DNA of 59,032 nt. It comes from Akkermansiaceae bacterium UBA5020 (GTDB taxonomy: Bacteria; Verrucomicrobiota; Verrucomicrobiia; Verrucomicrobiales; DEV007). How positions within the stretch are numbered: position 1 is the stretch's first letter; each line of letters opens with the position of its first letter. Of the stretch, positions 1 to 8,262 are shown piece after piece. Location of the stretch: NCBI GenBank assembly GCA_002396885.1, contig DGXY01000094.1, forward strand, positions 8,783 through 67,814, in the 5' to 3' direction. A program made the translations under genes and the position numbers. Under the pieces are notes generated by a model. The model was not told the origin of the DNA, ran no database searches, and saw only the letters and a program-made list of their open reading frames with translations.

Positions 1-1
1 C

Positions 2-1492
2 GAGAGCCAGCGCATCCGCCTCGCCGCCCAGCTCGGGTCGAACCTACGCGGCGTCCTCTACGTCCTCGACGAACCGACCATCGGTCTCCATCCCCGCGAC
101 AACGCCGCCCTTCTCGAGACCCTCGTGGGACTTCGTGACAAGGGGAATTCCCTCGTCGTCGTCGAGCACGATGAAGACACGATCCGCCGCGCCGATCATC
201 TCATCGACCTCGGCCCCGGTGCCGGGAAGAACGGCGGCCAAGTCGTCTGGCAAGGCGATCCGAAAGAGCTCTTCCAACCCTCCAAGGGGAAGAAGCGCTC
301 ATCGAAGCCTACTCCTGACCTGTGTCCCGTGACTCATGACTCCCCCACGATGGAGGCCTATGCGCATCCCCTCGTGCATCCCTTGCGGGGATCGCGCCGA
401 AAACTCCCGAACAAAAAGGAAGCGGGGGACTGGCTCGTCGTAAAGGGAGCGCGGGCGAACAATCTGAAGAACCTTGAAGTCCGCATTCCGATCGGACGAC
501 TCACCGTGATCTCCGGCATCTCGGGATCAGGCAAGTCGAGTTTCCTTCGCGGCGTCCTCAAGCCCGCCGTCTCGGCCGCCCTCGCCGCGGGCAAGGGTGG
601 GCGCAAACCCAGCACCAAAACGAAAAGCGACCTCCCCTGGACCTCGCTCGAAGGCGCCGACCGCATCGAGGCCGTCTACGAGGTCGACCAATCGCCCATC
701 GGCAAGACTTCGCGCTCCACGCCCGCGACCTATGTGAAGGTCTTCGACGAGATCCGCGCCCTCTTCGCCCAGCTGCCGGAAGCGAGGGCCCGCGGTTACA
801 CGGCCTCGCGCTTCTCCTTCAACACCGAAGGCGGACGCTGCGAGCCTTGCAAGGGCAATGGTTCGATCAAGCTCGAGATGAATTTCCTCCCGACCACCTA
901 CATCGTCTGCGAGGAATGTGGAGGCCGCCGTTATGCCGCCTCGACCCTCGAGGTCCAATACAATGGCAAGTCCATCGGTGACATCATGGATCTCACCATC
1001 GCCGAGGCCGCCGAGTTTTTCGCCGGGGTGCCGAAGATCGCCCGGACCCTGAACCTGATGAGCGAGACCGGGCTCGGTTATCTCCACCTCGGTCAACCCA
1101 GTCCGAGCCTCAGTGGAGGCGAAGCCCAGCGCATCAAGCTCGTCACTGAATTGACGAAAGGCATCGGCCGCGCCACGAACGCCCGGCTCCGCCAGAACCG
1201 CACCCCGAAGTCGAATCTCTACCTCATCGAGGAACCCTCCATCGGGCTCCACCTCTCCGATGTGAAGCGTCTCCTCGAGATCATCCATCACCTCGTCGAC
1301 GACGGACACACCGTCGTCGTCATCGAACACAGCCTCGAGATCATGGCCGAAGCCGATTACCTCATCGATATCGGACCCGAGGCCGGCGACGCCGGAGGCG
1401 AGATCGTCGCTTCGGGGACACCCGAAGAGGTCGTGAAGGTGAAGAGGAGTCGGACCGCTCCGTTCTTGGCGGAGAGGCTGGGCGTGAAGTAA
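2..1492 (+). CDS. uvrA: UvrA excinuclease subunit A, C-terminal part (5' end outside window)
   Basis: This is the 3' part of the UvrA DNA-damage-recognition ATPase of nucleotide excision repair. The open frame runs in from the left edge, entering within the first ABC signature (ESQRIRLA), followed by Walker B LDEPTIGLH. The second ABC half follows: Walker A GISGSGKSS near 515-541, the zinc-finger pairs CEPC and CEEC near 839-918, signature LSGGEAQRIKL and a D-loop/H-loop region (VIEHSLEIM). Two departures from standard UvrA are visible. About 15 residues are inserted between the last signature and Walker B, and the last Walker B reads LIEEPSIGLH, with Glu where Asp is usual (codon 1229-1231). 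Large four-ABC UvrA proteins are known in Chlamydiae, so this may be the tail of such a protein; that is inference, because the upstream part is missing. Confidence 0.93.
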   Translation, partial: ESQRIRLAAQLGSNLRGVLYVLDEPTIGLHPRDNAALLETLVGLRDKGNSLVVVEHDEDTIRRADHLIDLGPGAGKNGGQVVWQGDPKELFQPSKGKKRSSKPTPDLCPVTHDSPTMEAYAHPLVHPLRGSRRKLPNKKEAGDWLVVKGARANNLKNLEVRIPIGRLTVISGISGSGKSSFLRGVLKPAVSAALAAGKGGRKPSTKTKSDLPWTSLEGADRIEAVYEVDQSPIGKTSRSTPATYVKVFDEIRALFAQLPEARARGYTASRFSFNTEGGRCEPCKGNGSIKLEMNFLPTTYIVCEECGGRRYAASTLEVQYNGKSIGDIMDLTIAEAAEFFAGVPKIARTLNLMSETGLGYLHLGQPSPSLSGGEAQRIKLVTELTKGIGRATNARLRQNRTPKSNLYLIEEPSIGLHLSDVKRLLEIIHHLVDDGHTVVVIEHSLEIMAEADYLIDIGPEAGDAGGEIVASGTPEEVVKVKRSRTAPFLAERLGVK

Positions 1493-1554
1493 GAGGCCTG
1501 ATCCGGCGCATTGGCGGGATTTACAGGAGGCCGAGGAGCCGTCACGATGCTGGC

Positions 1555-3585
1555 ATGACTCGCCGCTTTCCACCCTTCGCCGTCCTCCTCTCCCTCGTGC
1601 TGCCCGCCTTCGCCGAGGATGTCCGCCTCGCCCCACCGAAGGACCTCAACGGCGATTTCCCTTTCACCCCTCCCGCCTCGGTCGATGTCTGGAACGAGCG
1701 CAAGGAAGAGGTCCGCCGCCAGATCCTCGTCTCGCAAGGGCTCTGGCCGATGCCGACGAAGACGCCGCTCAATGCCGTGATCCACGGCAAGATCGAGCGC
1801 GAAGGATACACCATCGAGAAGGTCTACTTCGAGAGCGCGCCGGGCCTGTTCGTCACCGGCAATCTCTACCGTCCCTCCAATCCCAAAGGCAAGGTGCCCG
1901 CGGTGCTTTTTGCCCACGGCCACTGGAAGGATGCGCGTCTCGCCCTCAACGAGCCTGCCAAGGTCCGCGCCGAGATCGCAATCGGGGCGGAGCGTTTTGA
2001 GAAAGGCGGCCAGAGCATCTTCCAATCGCTCTGCGTCCAGCTCGCCCGCATGGGTTGCGTCGTCTGGCAGTGGGACATGCTGAGCGATTCCGACGCGATG
2101 CAGCTCTCGCCCGAGGTCGTGCACCGCTTCGCGAAACAGCGGCCCGAAATGAACACCACCGAAAACTGGGGCCTCTACAGCCCCCAGGCGGAGTCGCATC
2201 TGCAATCCATCATGGGACTGCAAACGCTCAACGCGGTGCGCGGACTCGATTTCGTCCTCACCCTGCCCGAGGTCGATCCCGACCGCCTCGCCATCACCGG
2301 CGCGAGCGGTGGCGGAACCCAGACCATGCTCCTCGCCGCGATCGACGACCGCATCGATCTCTCCTTTCCCTGCGTCATGGTCAGCACGTCGATGCAGGGC
2401 GGCTGCACCTGTGAGAATTCGTGCCTCCTCCGCATCAACACCGGCAACATCGAATTCGCCGGACTCTTCGCTCCGAAACCCCAGGGCATGAACACCGCCA
2501 ACGACTGGACCAAGGAGCTTTCGACGAAGGGTTTCCCCGATCTCCAGGCGCTCTACGAGCTGCATGGAAAGAAGGACAATGTCTTTCTCCTCCGCGGCGA
2601 GCATTTCCAGCACAACTACAACGCCGTCACCCGCAGCGCCTTCTACACCTTCCTCAACCAGCACTTCAAACTCGGCGAGGAGGCCCCCGTCATCGAGCAG
2701 GACTACGAGCCCCTTTCCCGCGAGCAGCTCACCGTCTGGAACGATGAACACCCCGCCCCCAAACTCTCCGGTGACGAATTCGAGCGCACCCTCCTCAAGT
2801 GGCTCGCGGAAGACTCTACCAAACAGCTCAAGGAGGCGACCGCGACGGCGGAAGGCGTCGAGCAAGTCCTCCGACCCGCCCTCGAGACCGTGATCGGTCG
2901 CAGCTACGACGACGCCGGAGCGGTCGATTGGGAACTCACCGACAAGCAAGATCACCACACCTACCTCGCCATGACCGGCACCCTCCTCAACCGCACCCAT
3001 CGCGAAGAGGTGAAGGTCACCTGGCATTATCCGAAAGACTGGAAAGGCCGCGTCGCGATCTGGCTCGATGATGAAGGAAGCGCCGCAGCCACGGGCGAGG
3101 AAGTGAAGCGCCTCGTCGACACCGGTGTCGCCGTCGTCGTGCCTGATTTGATCTTCCAGGGCGGCGAGCCCGTAAAGCAGACCCGCGTCGTCGAGAACCC
3201 CCGCGAGTTCGCCGGCTACACCCACGGCTACAATCACGCCCTCTTCGCCCAGCGCGTCCACGATGTCCTCACCCTTGTGACCTTTTTGCGGAACACCAAG
3301 GTCGGCACCCAGCCGAGCCCGGAAAGCATCGTCCTCGCTGGATCCGGCCAGACCGGCGTCATCGCCCTCGCCGCCCGCAGCCTCGTAGGCTCCGCCGTCG
3401 ATCGCGCCGCCGTTGATACGGGCGAGTTTCGTTTTGGCAAAGTCCTCGACTACCGCGACCCGATGTTTTTGCCCGGCGGTTCGAAGTATCTCGATGTGGA
3501 AGGCCTTGCAGCCCTCAACGGCACGCTGCCCCTGTGGCGGAAGGGGATCTCCGAGGGCGATCGGGTGACGTGGTTGCTGGAATGA
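1555..3585 (+). CDS. Secreted tandem alpha/beta-hydrolase, acetylxylan-esterase-like
   Basis: This is a 676-residue exported hydrolase, probably a carbohydrate esterase related to the AXE1/acetylxylan-esterase-like group. An N-terminal signal peptide ends near PAFAEDV. The first alpha/beta-hydrolase domain carries the nucleophile elbow GASGGG with Ser251 and a candidate catalytic His in GEHFQH (His350). The C-terminal third (about residues 440-676) resembles a second hydrolase-type fold, but its elbow reads AGSGQTG with Gln599 at the nucleophile position, so it is probably not catalytic. The ATG at 1555 is followed directly by the signal sequence. The gene converges on the sulfatase downstream and shares a terminator hairpin with it. 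Substrate is unknown. Confidence 0.8.
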   Translation: MTRRFPPFAVLLSLVLPAFAEDVRLAPPKDLNGDFPFTPPASVDVWNERKEEVRRQILVSQGLWPMPTKTPLNAVIHGKIEREGYTIEKVYFESAPGLFVTGNLYRPSNPKGKVPAVLFAHGHWKDARLALNEPAKVRAEIAIGAERFEKGGQSIFQSLCVQLARMGCVVWQWDMLSDSDAMQLSPEVVHRFAKQRPEMNTTENWGLYSPQAESHLQSIMGLQTLNAVRGLDFVLTLPEVDPDRLAITGASGGGTQTMLLAAIDDRIDLSFPCVMVSTSMQGGCTCENSCLLRINTGNIEFAGLFAPKPQGMNTANDWTKELSTKGFPDLQALYELHGKKDNVFLLRGEHFQHNYNAVTRSAFYTFLNQHFKLGEEAPVIEQDYEPLSREQLTVWNDEHPAPKLSGDEFERTLLKWLAEDSTKQLKEATATAEGVEQVLRPALETVIGRSYDDAGAVDWELTDKQDHHTYLAMTGTLLNRTHREEVKVTWHYPKDWKGRVAIWLDDEGSAAATGEEVKRLVDTGVAVVVPDLIFQGGEPVKQTRVVENPREFAGYTHGYNHALFAQRVHDVLTLVTFLRNTKVGTQPSPESIVLAGSGQTGVIALAARSLVGSAVDRAAVDTGEFRFGKVLDYRDPMFLPGGSKYLDVEGLAALNGTLPLWRKGISEGDRVTWLLE

Positions 3586-3598
3586 AAGGAGACGAAGA

Positions 3599-3625
3599 GA
3601 GGGAACGGCATTTGCCGTTCTCTTC
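3599..3625. terminator. Bidirectional terminator hairpin between convergent genes
   Basis: A perfect inverted repeat (GAACGGCA, TT loop, TGCCGTTC at 3603-3620), extended by weaker pairs on both sides, fills the short gap between the hydrolase stop (3585) and the sulfatase stop (3625). A T-rich stretch follows on the plus side. Position and symmetry fit a terminator serving both strands. Confidence 0.6.
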
Positions 3626-5457
3626 TACTTTGCTTTTGACTTCCCCATCTTCCCGAACTCGGCGTCCAGCATCCCGCTCAATCGCTCCACCAGCGGCGCG
3701 TGTTCCGGCTTCGCGATGAGGTTGTCATACTCCGCCGGGTCGGCGCTGTGGTCATAGAGTTCGCGGCTGCCGTCGCGGCGTTCGGTGAGGCGCCAGCGCA
3801 GCGTGCGGACGGTGCGGCCGTTGCCCCATTGGCAGAACGCGCCGGGCTTTCCTTCGGCTTCCGGGTCCATGAGCAAGGGGAGGAAACTCCTGCCATCGAG
3901 CGTCTCCGGCGCGGGAATGCCCGCGAATTCGCAGAGGGTGGGAAAGAGATCGAGCAACTCGACGATGCCGCCGGCCTTCGCTCCTTTCGCACCCTGTGGA
4001 TGACGCACGATCAGCGGCACCCGCAGGACCTGCTCAGAAAGACTGTGCTTGCACCACTGACCGCGCCACCCGAGGTGGTAGCCGTGATCGCTCGTGAAGA
4101 CGACGAGGGTTTGATCGAGCTGGCCTTTGGCGCGGAGATGATCGAGGAGGCGGCCGATCTGCTGATCGAGCGTGGTGACGGCGGCATAGTAGGCGCGAAT
4201 GCCTTCGCGTTGATGGGCTTCAGTCATTTCCATGCCGGGCTCCTGCAAGAGCGAACCGGACGGCAAGGGAGTGGCCCCGGAGGGAGTGATCTCGGGCGTG
4301 AACTTGGCGGGATCGTGCGCGTCGAAGTGGGCTTTCGTGGAATCCCAGGGCACATGCGGGGTGTGAAAGCCGATCGCGGCAAAGAAGGGTTTCGAGGGAT
4401 CGCGTTCCTGTTCGAAGAACTGGATCATCCGCTCGGCGCGCACCCAGTCGCCCATCGCCTCGGGCGAGTCGGCGAGGCGGACGAGCGAAACGCGTTTCCG
4501 CCGCTGCCCGAGGTCTTCATCGAAGAAGGTGTTTTGTGTCGGCAGCTTCGGGGCCATTTCCTCGCGCTTCACCCGCACGTCCCAGGCCTTCGGATCGGTG
4601 TAGGCGTCGTTCGGGTCATCGTGGTCGATCTTGCCGATGGCGGCGGTCTGCCAACCATGCTCGCGGAACCAGCGGCCCATCGTCATCGTGTCGGGATGGT
4701 CGATGAAGTGATTCGCCTTCGCGTGACGCGTGTTCAGCCCGAGCATGAAGGAGGTGCGGCTCGGCGTGCAGACAGCACCCTGGCAATAGGCGCGGCTGAA
4801 GACGACGCCTTCAGCGGAGAGTCGGTCGAGATTCGGGGTGATGGCTGCTTTGTCACCGTAGCAGCCGAGTCGCGTGGCGAGATCATCGGCGATGATCAAG
4901 AGGATGCTCGGCTTTGATGACTCTGCGGCGTCGGCAGCACTCAGGGGCAATGGCCACGACGAGATCAACATAGCCAGAAAAACCAGAAGGATCGCGGCGC
5001 TTCTATTGGCATGCGAGGCGGCCTTCCCATCGTGAGCGCCCTTTTTATACCTTCGCCACAAGACTGCGCAGACGGCCCCGGAAAAAATGCCGGGGACAAG
5101 GAAGGCCAAGGCCATGAGGGCGTGATCATGAGCGAGGACTTTCTCGGTGAAGAGAAAAGCCCAAGCCGCCAGAGGCAGGGACGATAGAAAACCCGCAACG
5201 GCGCCCACCCGTGCAACGGAGGCAGCACGGTTGACGACATGCGGATGGCGGCGCACGATCCATGAAAACAACAATCCGGCAATCGCCGATGGAATGAGAC
5301 CATAAAGATAGGCCAGAAACAACGCAGCCACCGCAATGCCGAGCCCCGTGGCGTCGCGATGGAAGGCGGCGAGAGTGAGAATCGCGAGAACAAAGGGCAC
5401 GGCGGCGGCAGTCGGGCCGATCCATGCAAAGAAAGCGACTGTTTTTGCGCGTGACAT
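3625..5457 (-). CDS. Sulfatase with an N-terminal multi-pass membrane domain
   Basis: This is a formylglycine-dependent sulfatase of 610 residues, most like iduronate/choline-type sulfatases. The catalytic domain starts near residue 180 (SILLIIADD metal-binding strand) and has the maturation motif CTPSR with Cys230, then SDHGYHLG further on. Sulfatases of this class are usually about 450-500 residues behind a simple signal peptide. Here some 155 residues with about four hydrophobic segments precede a second, signal-like hydrophobic stretch (about 155-175, ending LPLSAADA). The frame is uninterrupted and no ATG lies close before the second leader, so a membrane-anchored fusion is the simplest reading. 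It lies downstream of a broken isomerase gene on the same strand. Confidence 0.85.
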   Translation of the reverse strand: MSRAKTVAFFAWIGPTAAAVPFVLAILTLAAFHRDATGLGIAVAALFLAYLYGLIPSAIAGLLFSWIVRRHPHVVNRAASVARVGAVAGFLSSLPLAAWAFLFTEKVLAHDHALMALAFLVPGIFSGAVCAVLWRRYKKGAHDGKAASHANRSAAILLVFLAMLISSWPLPLSAADAAESSKPSILLIIADDLATRLGCYGDKAAITPNLDRLSAEGVVFSRAYCQGAVCTPSRTSFMLGLNTRHAKANHFIDHPDTMTMGRWFREHGWQTAAIGKIDHDDPNDAYTDPKAWDVRVKREEMAPKLPTQNTFFDEDLGQRRKRVSLVRLADSPEAMGDWVRAERMIQFFEQERDPSKPFFAAIGFHTPHVPWDSTKAHFDAHDPAKFTPEITPSGATPLPSGSLLQEPGMEMTEAHQREGIRAYYAAVTTLDQQIGRLLDHLRAKGQLDQTLVVFTSDHGYHLGWRGQWCKHSLSEQVLRVPLIVRHPQGAKGAKAGGIVELLDLFPTLCEFAGIPAPETLDGRSFLPLLMDPEAEGKPGAFCQWGNGRTVRTLRWRLTERRDGSRELYDHSADPAEYDNLIAKPEHAPLVERLSGMLDAEFGKMGKSKAK

Positions 5458-5484
5458 GAGTTTCGGGTCAGGGGCAGTAGAATC

Positions 5485-5517
5485 CCGCCTTCAAGGTTTT
5501 TCCCGGTTCGAAGGCGG
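5485..5517. other. Imperfect hairpin upstream of the sulfatase
   Basis: An 8-bp perfect stem (CCGCCTTC with GAAGGCGG) around a 17-nt loop lies 28 bases upstream of the sulfatase start, just after the isomerase relic. It may be a former terminator of the decayed gene or a leader structure. No other signal is evident in this part of the 331-base gap between the two flanking genes. Confidence 0.35.
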
Positions 5518-5520
5518 CAC

Positions 5521-5686
5521 TGGTTTGCGTTGAGCTGTTCGAGGAAAGAATACGCATTCAGCGTTGGCGTAACGCATGCCGTGCCTCCGGCGGGGAGGGA
5601 TGAGTAGGCTGGGGCGCCAGGGCGGGAACGAGCGGGGAAAGCGCGGCAAGTTGCAGGAAGTTGCGACGGAGAAGGCGCGGGGTCAT
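5521..5686 (-). pseudogene. Relic of a Tat-exported sugar phosphate isomerase/epimerase (N-terminus)
   Basis: An ATG at 5686 opens a Tat-like leader (RRNFLQLAALSP). After about 24 codons the meaningful frame shifts and continues as AYSSLPAGG, then TPTLNAYSFLEQLNANQ, and homology ends. The intact isomerase-like protein at 24314-25267 has TPTVNAYSFLEQLNANL in the same position after a similar leader, so this is a frameshifted, 3'-deleted relative. Gene order suggests an earlier run of oxidoreductase, isomerase, then sulfatase. Read from the sequence by eye; no alignment score was computed. Confidence 0.8.
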
Positions 5687-5788
5687 GAGGAGCGAGAATC
5701 GACGAAAACGCCGGTCTTCACCAGCCCGAAATTGAGTTGTCGGCGGCGAGGGAGAGACGCCAGCGATGGGACCGGTTCACCGCAATCC

Positions 5789-7195
5789 TTATCCCATGCT
5801 CCGCCCCGCCTCGATCACCGGCCGCACCTCGTCCCAGGATACGTCATGCGGGGCGGTCTTGTTCTTCGCGGCGACGGCGGCGGCGGCTCCGGCGGCTTCG
5901 CCCATAGCGACGGCGTTGCCGGTGACGCGGTAACTGGCGTGGGAGATGAAGTCGCCGCTGATGCAGCGTCCCGCCATCAAGAGCCCGTCGACATCGCGGG
6001 CGATGAGGGCGCGGAGGGGAATGTCGTAGGGTTTCATCTTCACTCCCGCGTTGTCGTAGGCGGCTTTCTTGTTGTCCTCGGCGCTGAGGGCATGGATGTC
6101 CACGGGGAAGGTGACGCGGACGACGGCGTCGTCCTGCACCGCGCCCCGGACGAGGTCCTCGCTTGTCATGAGATAACGGCCGCGGATGCGGCGGCCGTCA
6201 CGGATGCCGATCTGCTCCGGCGTGGCGGCGACCTGCAAGCCATCCCACGGGCCGCCGAGCTTGCGCAGGCCGCGCACGAGTTGATGAATCTCGCCGCGGG
6301 CGCGCAACGTCGCCTCGGTGACCTGAGCGGCATCGGTGGCGTTGATGCCATACTCGTGGTTCGCCATGAGCAGGACGAGATTCCCCTGGATCGGAAAGAG
6401 GCAGGCGCTGCCGTAACTGGGGGTGACCCCGGCGCGCTTGAGTTCATCACGAAACGCCTGAGGTCCGACATGCCGGCCATTGTCGCCGGTGCCGTGGATG
6501 AAACCCGCGAGCTGCGCCGCGTCCTTCACCACGAGGAGGGCATACATCGTCATGGGCTGACAGGGGCAGGCTTTCTCGCGGCCGATCTCGAACTCGCAGC
6601 CGGCCTGAGCGCCGAGGTCGCCGTCGCCGGTGGTGTCGATGAAGACAGGCGCGCGCCAGGCCTGACGACCGCTCTTGGACTCGGTCACGATGGTGCGGAG
6701 CGAGCGCCCCTCGCGATAGGCGGCGGCGACGCGGGTGTGGAGCTGCACCTTCACTCCGGCCGCGGCGCAGAGCTCTTCGAGAAGGAGCTTCATCTCCTCG
6801 GGCTGATAGCTGAGCCCGTTCATGCCGCCGCCGTTGATGGCTTCACGCTCGCGGAGTCGGCGCACGAGTTCGACATTGAAGCCCGGCTTGTCGAAATCGA
6901 GCAGGTATCCGAGGAGCGAGGACGTCCAGACGCCGCCGAGCGAACCGTGCACCTCGAAGAGCCGCACCTTCGCTCCGGCGCGAGCCGCCGTGATCGCCGC
7001 GGTGACGCCGGCGGGACCGGCACCACAGACGATGACATCGGCGTCGGTGTGGATCGGAAGATCGCGGGCCGCCTCGAGAAAGCCGGTGGGCGCGGTGCCC
7101 TCCGCGGCGAAGAGCGACGGGGAAGACAAGACCCCCGAGGCGGTGGCAAGGGATCCGAGGAAGCGGCGACGGTCGGTGGTGGTTTGGCGAGTCAT
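5789..7195 (-). CDS. Tat-exported FAD-dependent oxidoreductase (FAD_oxidored family)
   Basis: This is a 468-residue flavoprotein of the FAD_oxidored type (PF12831 kind), often found in glycan loci of this phylum. The chosen ATG at 7195 begins a twin-arginine leader (DRRRFLGS). A Rossmann FAD-binding motif follows (VIVCGAGPAGVTA) and, near the C-terminus, a second conserved glycine-rich segment (MAGRCISGDF, then GEAAGAAAA). A longer open frame reaches 7621 but overlaps the PIN relic and the antitoxin start and adds no plausible protein, so it was not used. Substrate is not evident; sugar or sugar-acid oxidation is an inference from context. Confidence 0.85.
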   Translation of the reverse strand: MTRQTTTDRRRFLGSLATASGVLSSPSLFAAEGTAPTGFLEAARDLPIHTDADVIVCGAGPAGVTAAITAARAGAKVRLFEVHGSLGGVWTSSLLGYLLDFDKPGFNVELVRRLREREAINGGGMNGLSYQPEEMKLLLEELCAAAGVKVQLHTRVAAAYREGRSLRTIVTESKSGRQAWRAPVFIDTTGDGDLGAQAGCEFEIGREKACPCQPMTMYALLVVKDAAQLAGFIHGTGDNGRHVGPQAFRDELKRAGVTPSYGSACLFPIQGNLVLLMANHEYGINATDAAQVTEATLRARGEIHQLVRGLRKLGGPWDGLQVAATPEQIGIRDGRRIRGRYLMTSEDLVRGAVQDDAVVRVTFPVDIHALSAEDNKKAAYDNAGVKMKPYDIPLRALIARDVDGLLMAGRCISGDFISHASYRVTGNAVAMGEAAGAAAAVAAKNKTAPHDVSWDEVRPVIEAGRSMG

Positions 7196-7276
7196 GGGAT
7201 CGGCGATGAAGAGGTCCGGAATCATCATAAGCGGGTTGTCTCCCGGACGAAACGGCACGTTTATGCTCATCGTAGA

Positions 7277-7525
7277 ATGAAAGGCGCGAAACCACCCAGT
7301 ATGCAGGACGTCGCCGAGGCCACCTGGGAGTTCGGCGACTACGAACCCGAGGTCGGAAAGCCCCTCTGGAACTGGGCCGCCAAGACCACCACGGGCTTCC
7401 GCGACATCATCGACGTCCGCCTTGCTTTTTCTCTCCGCCATCACGGCGTCACGCATTTCGCTGCGGCGAATGCGAGGCACTTCGAGGGGTTTGGCTTTGA
7501 GAAGGTGTGGGGTCCGATCGACTGA
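7277..7525 (+). pseudogene. Fragment of a PIN-domain (VapC-like) protein
   Basis: The 82-residue frame resembles the C-terminal half of a PIN ribonuclease: DVRLAFSLRHHGVTHF, then NARHFEGFGFEKVW, the pattern around the last acidic or polar active-site positions of VapC-like toxins. The N-terminal half with the first catalytic aspartates is missing. Just upstream in another frame, at 7262-7279, sits MLIVE followed by a stop, which could be the remains of the original start. It is probably a deleted toxin gene next to the intact pair downstream. Confidence 0.6.
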
Positions 7526-7576
7526 GGGATACGCCGTCTTGCGAGGACTGTGAAACTGTGAGAAGTTACCCCAGCG

Positions 7577-7840
7577 ATGAAAAACATCACCATCAGCATT
7601 GATGACGATCTCTACCGCCAAGCGCGCATGAAGGCAGCGGAACAGTCCACTTCCATCTCGGCCTTATTCAGGGACTTTCTCATCCACCTTACGGTCGACG
7701 AATCCGCCGAGACCGAGTTCCAGCGCCTCGCCCGCGAGGAGGAAGAACTGCGTGCCGAACTCCGTGCCCGTCGTCTCGGCCTGAAGCCCCAGCACAACCT
7801 CTCCCGCGACGAACTCCACGATCGTCATGCGCTTCGTTGA
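7577..7840 (+). CDS. Ribbon-helix-helix antitoxin of a VapBC-type pair
   Basis: This 87-residue protein begins with a ribbon-helix-helix pattern (MKNITISIDDDLYRQA), as in CopG/VapB-like antitoxins, and ends in a charged helical tail that would bind the toxin. It overlaps the PIN toxin gene by 14 bases, typical of translationally coupled toxin-antitoxin pairs. Autoregulation by binding its own promoter is usual for the family; no clear operator was identified in the short upstream gap. Confidence 0.8.
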   Translation: MKNITISIDDDLYRQARMKAAEQSTSISALFRDFLIHLTVDESAETEFQRLAREEEELRAELRARRLGLKPQHNLSRDELHDRHALR

Positions 7841-8252
7841 CACGAATATCCTCATCTACTCCCTCGATCTGGAGCCGTCCCAGCCGGGGAAGACCGCCAT
7901 CGCGCAGGAAATCCTCACCGGAACCGACATCGCGCTCTCCGTGCAGGTGCTCCAGGAGTTCTACGTCCAGGCCACCCACGCCCGCCGCCCCGATGCCCTG
8001 CCCCACGATATCGCCGCCAGGCTCATCGAGAAGTGGCAGCGCTTCCGCATTCAGGACAACACCGTCGCCGTCCTCAATTCCGCTCTAAAATTGAAAGAGC
8101 GCTTCCAAACCTCCTACTGGGATGCCTCCATCCTCGCCGCCGCCAAGGCCGCCCGCTGCCGGCAACTCCTCAGCGAAGACCTCAACCACGGCCAAGACTA
8201 CGACGGCGTGATGGTGGTGAATCCGTTTCTATCAGAAGCTAGCGTGGAATAA
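7827..8252 (+). CDS. PIN-domain ribonuclease toxin, VapC-like
   Basis: This 141-residue protein has the PIN fold signature. The acidic residues expected for the Mg-dependent RNase site are present: Asp5 (FVDTN), Glu44 (LQEFY), Asp99 (YWDAS) and Asp118 (SEDLNHG). VapC toxins usually cleave tRNA or rRNA and are neutralised by the partner antitoxin encoded immediately upstream. The ATG at 7827 lies inside the antitoxin gene. All key residues are intact, unlike the PIN fragment 300 bases upstream. Confidence 0.85.
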   Translation: MRFVDTNILIYSLDLEPSQPGKTAIAQEILTGTDIALSVQVLQEFYVQATHARRPDALPHDIAARLIEKWQRFRIQDNTVAVLNSALKLKERFQTSYWDASILAAAKAARCRQLLSEDLNHGQDYDGVMVVNPFLSEASVE

Positions 8253-8262
8253 GAAGCCTCCC

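Noticed and set aside
1357..3261. 634-residue minus-strand open frame
   Set aside because: Antisense shadow of the alpha/beta-hydrolase and uvrA end; no recognisable motifs.
5576..7525. 649-residue plus-strand open frame
   Set aside because: Most of it is antisense to the FAD oxidoreductase; only the last 82 codons, outside that gene, resemble a real family (PIN).
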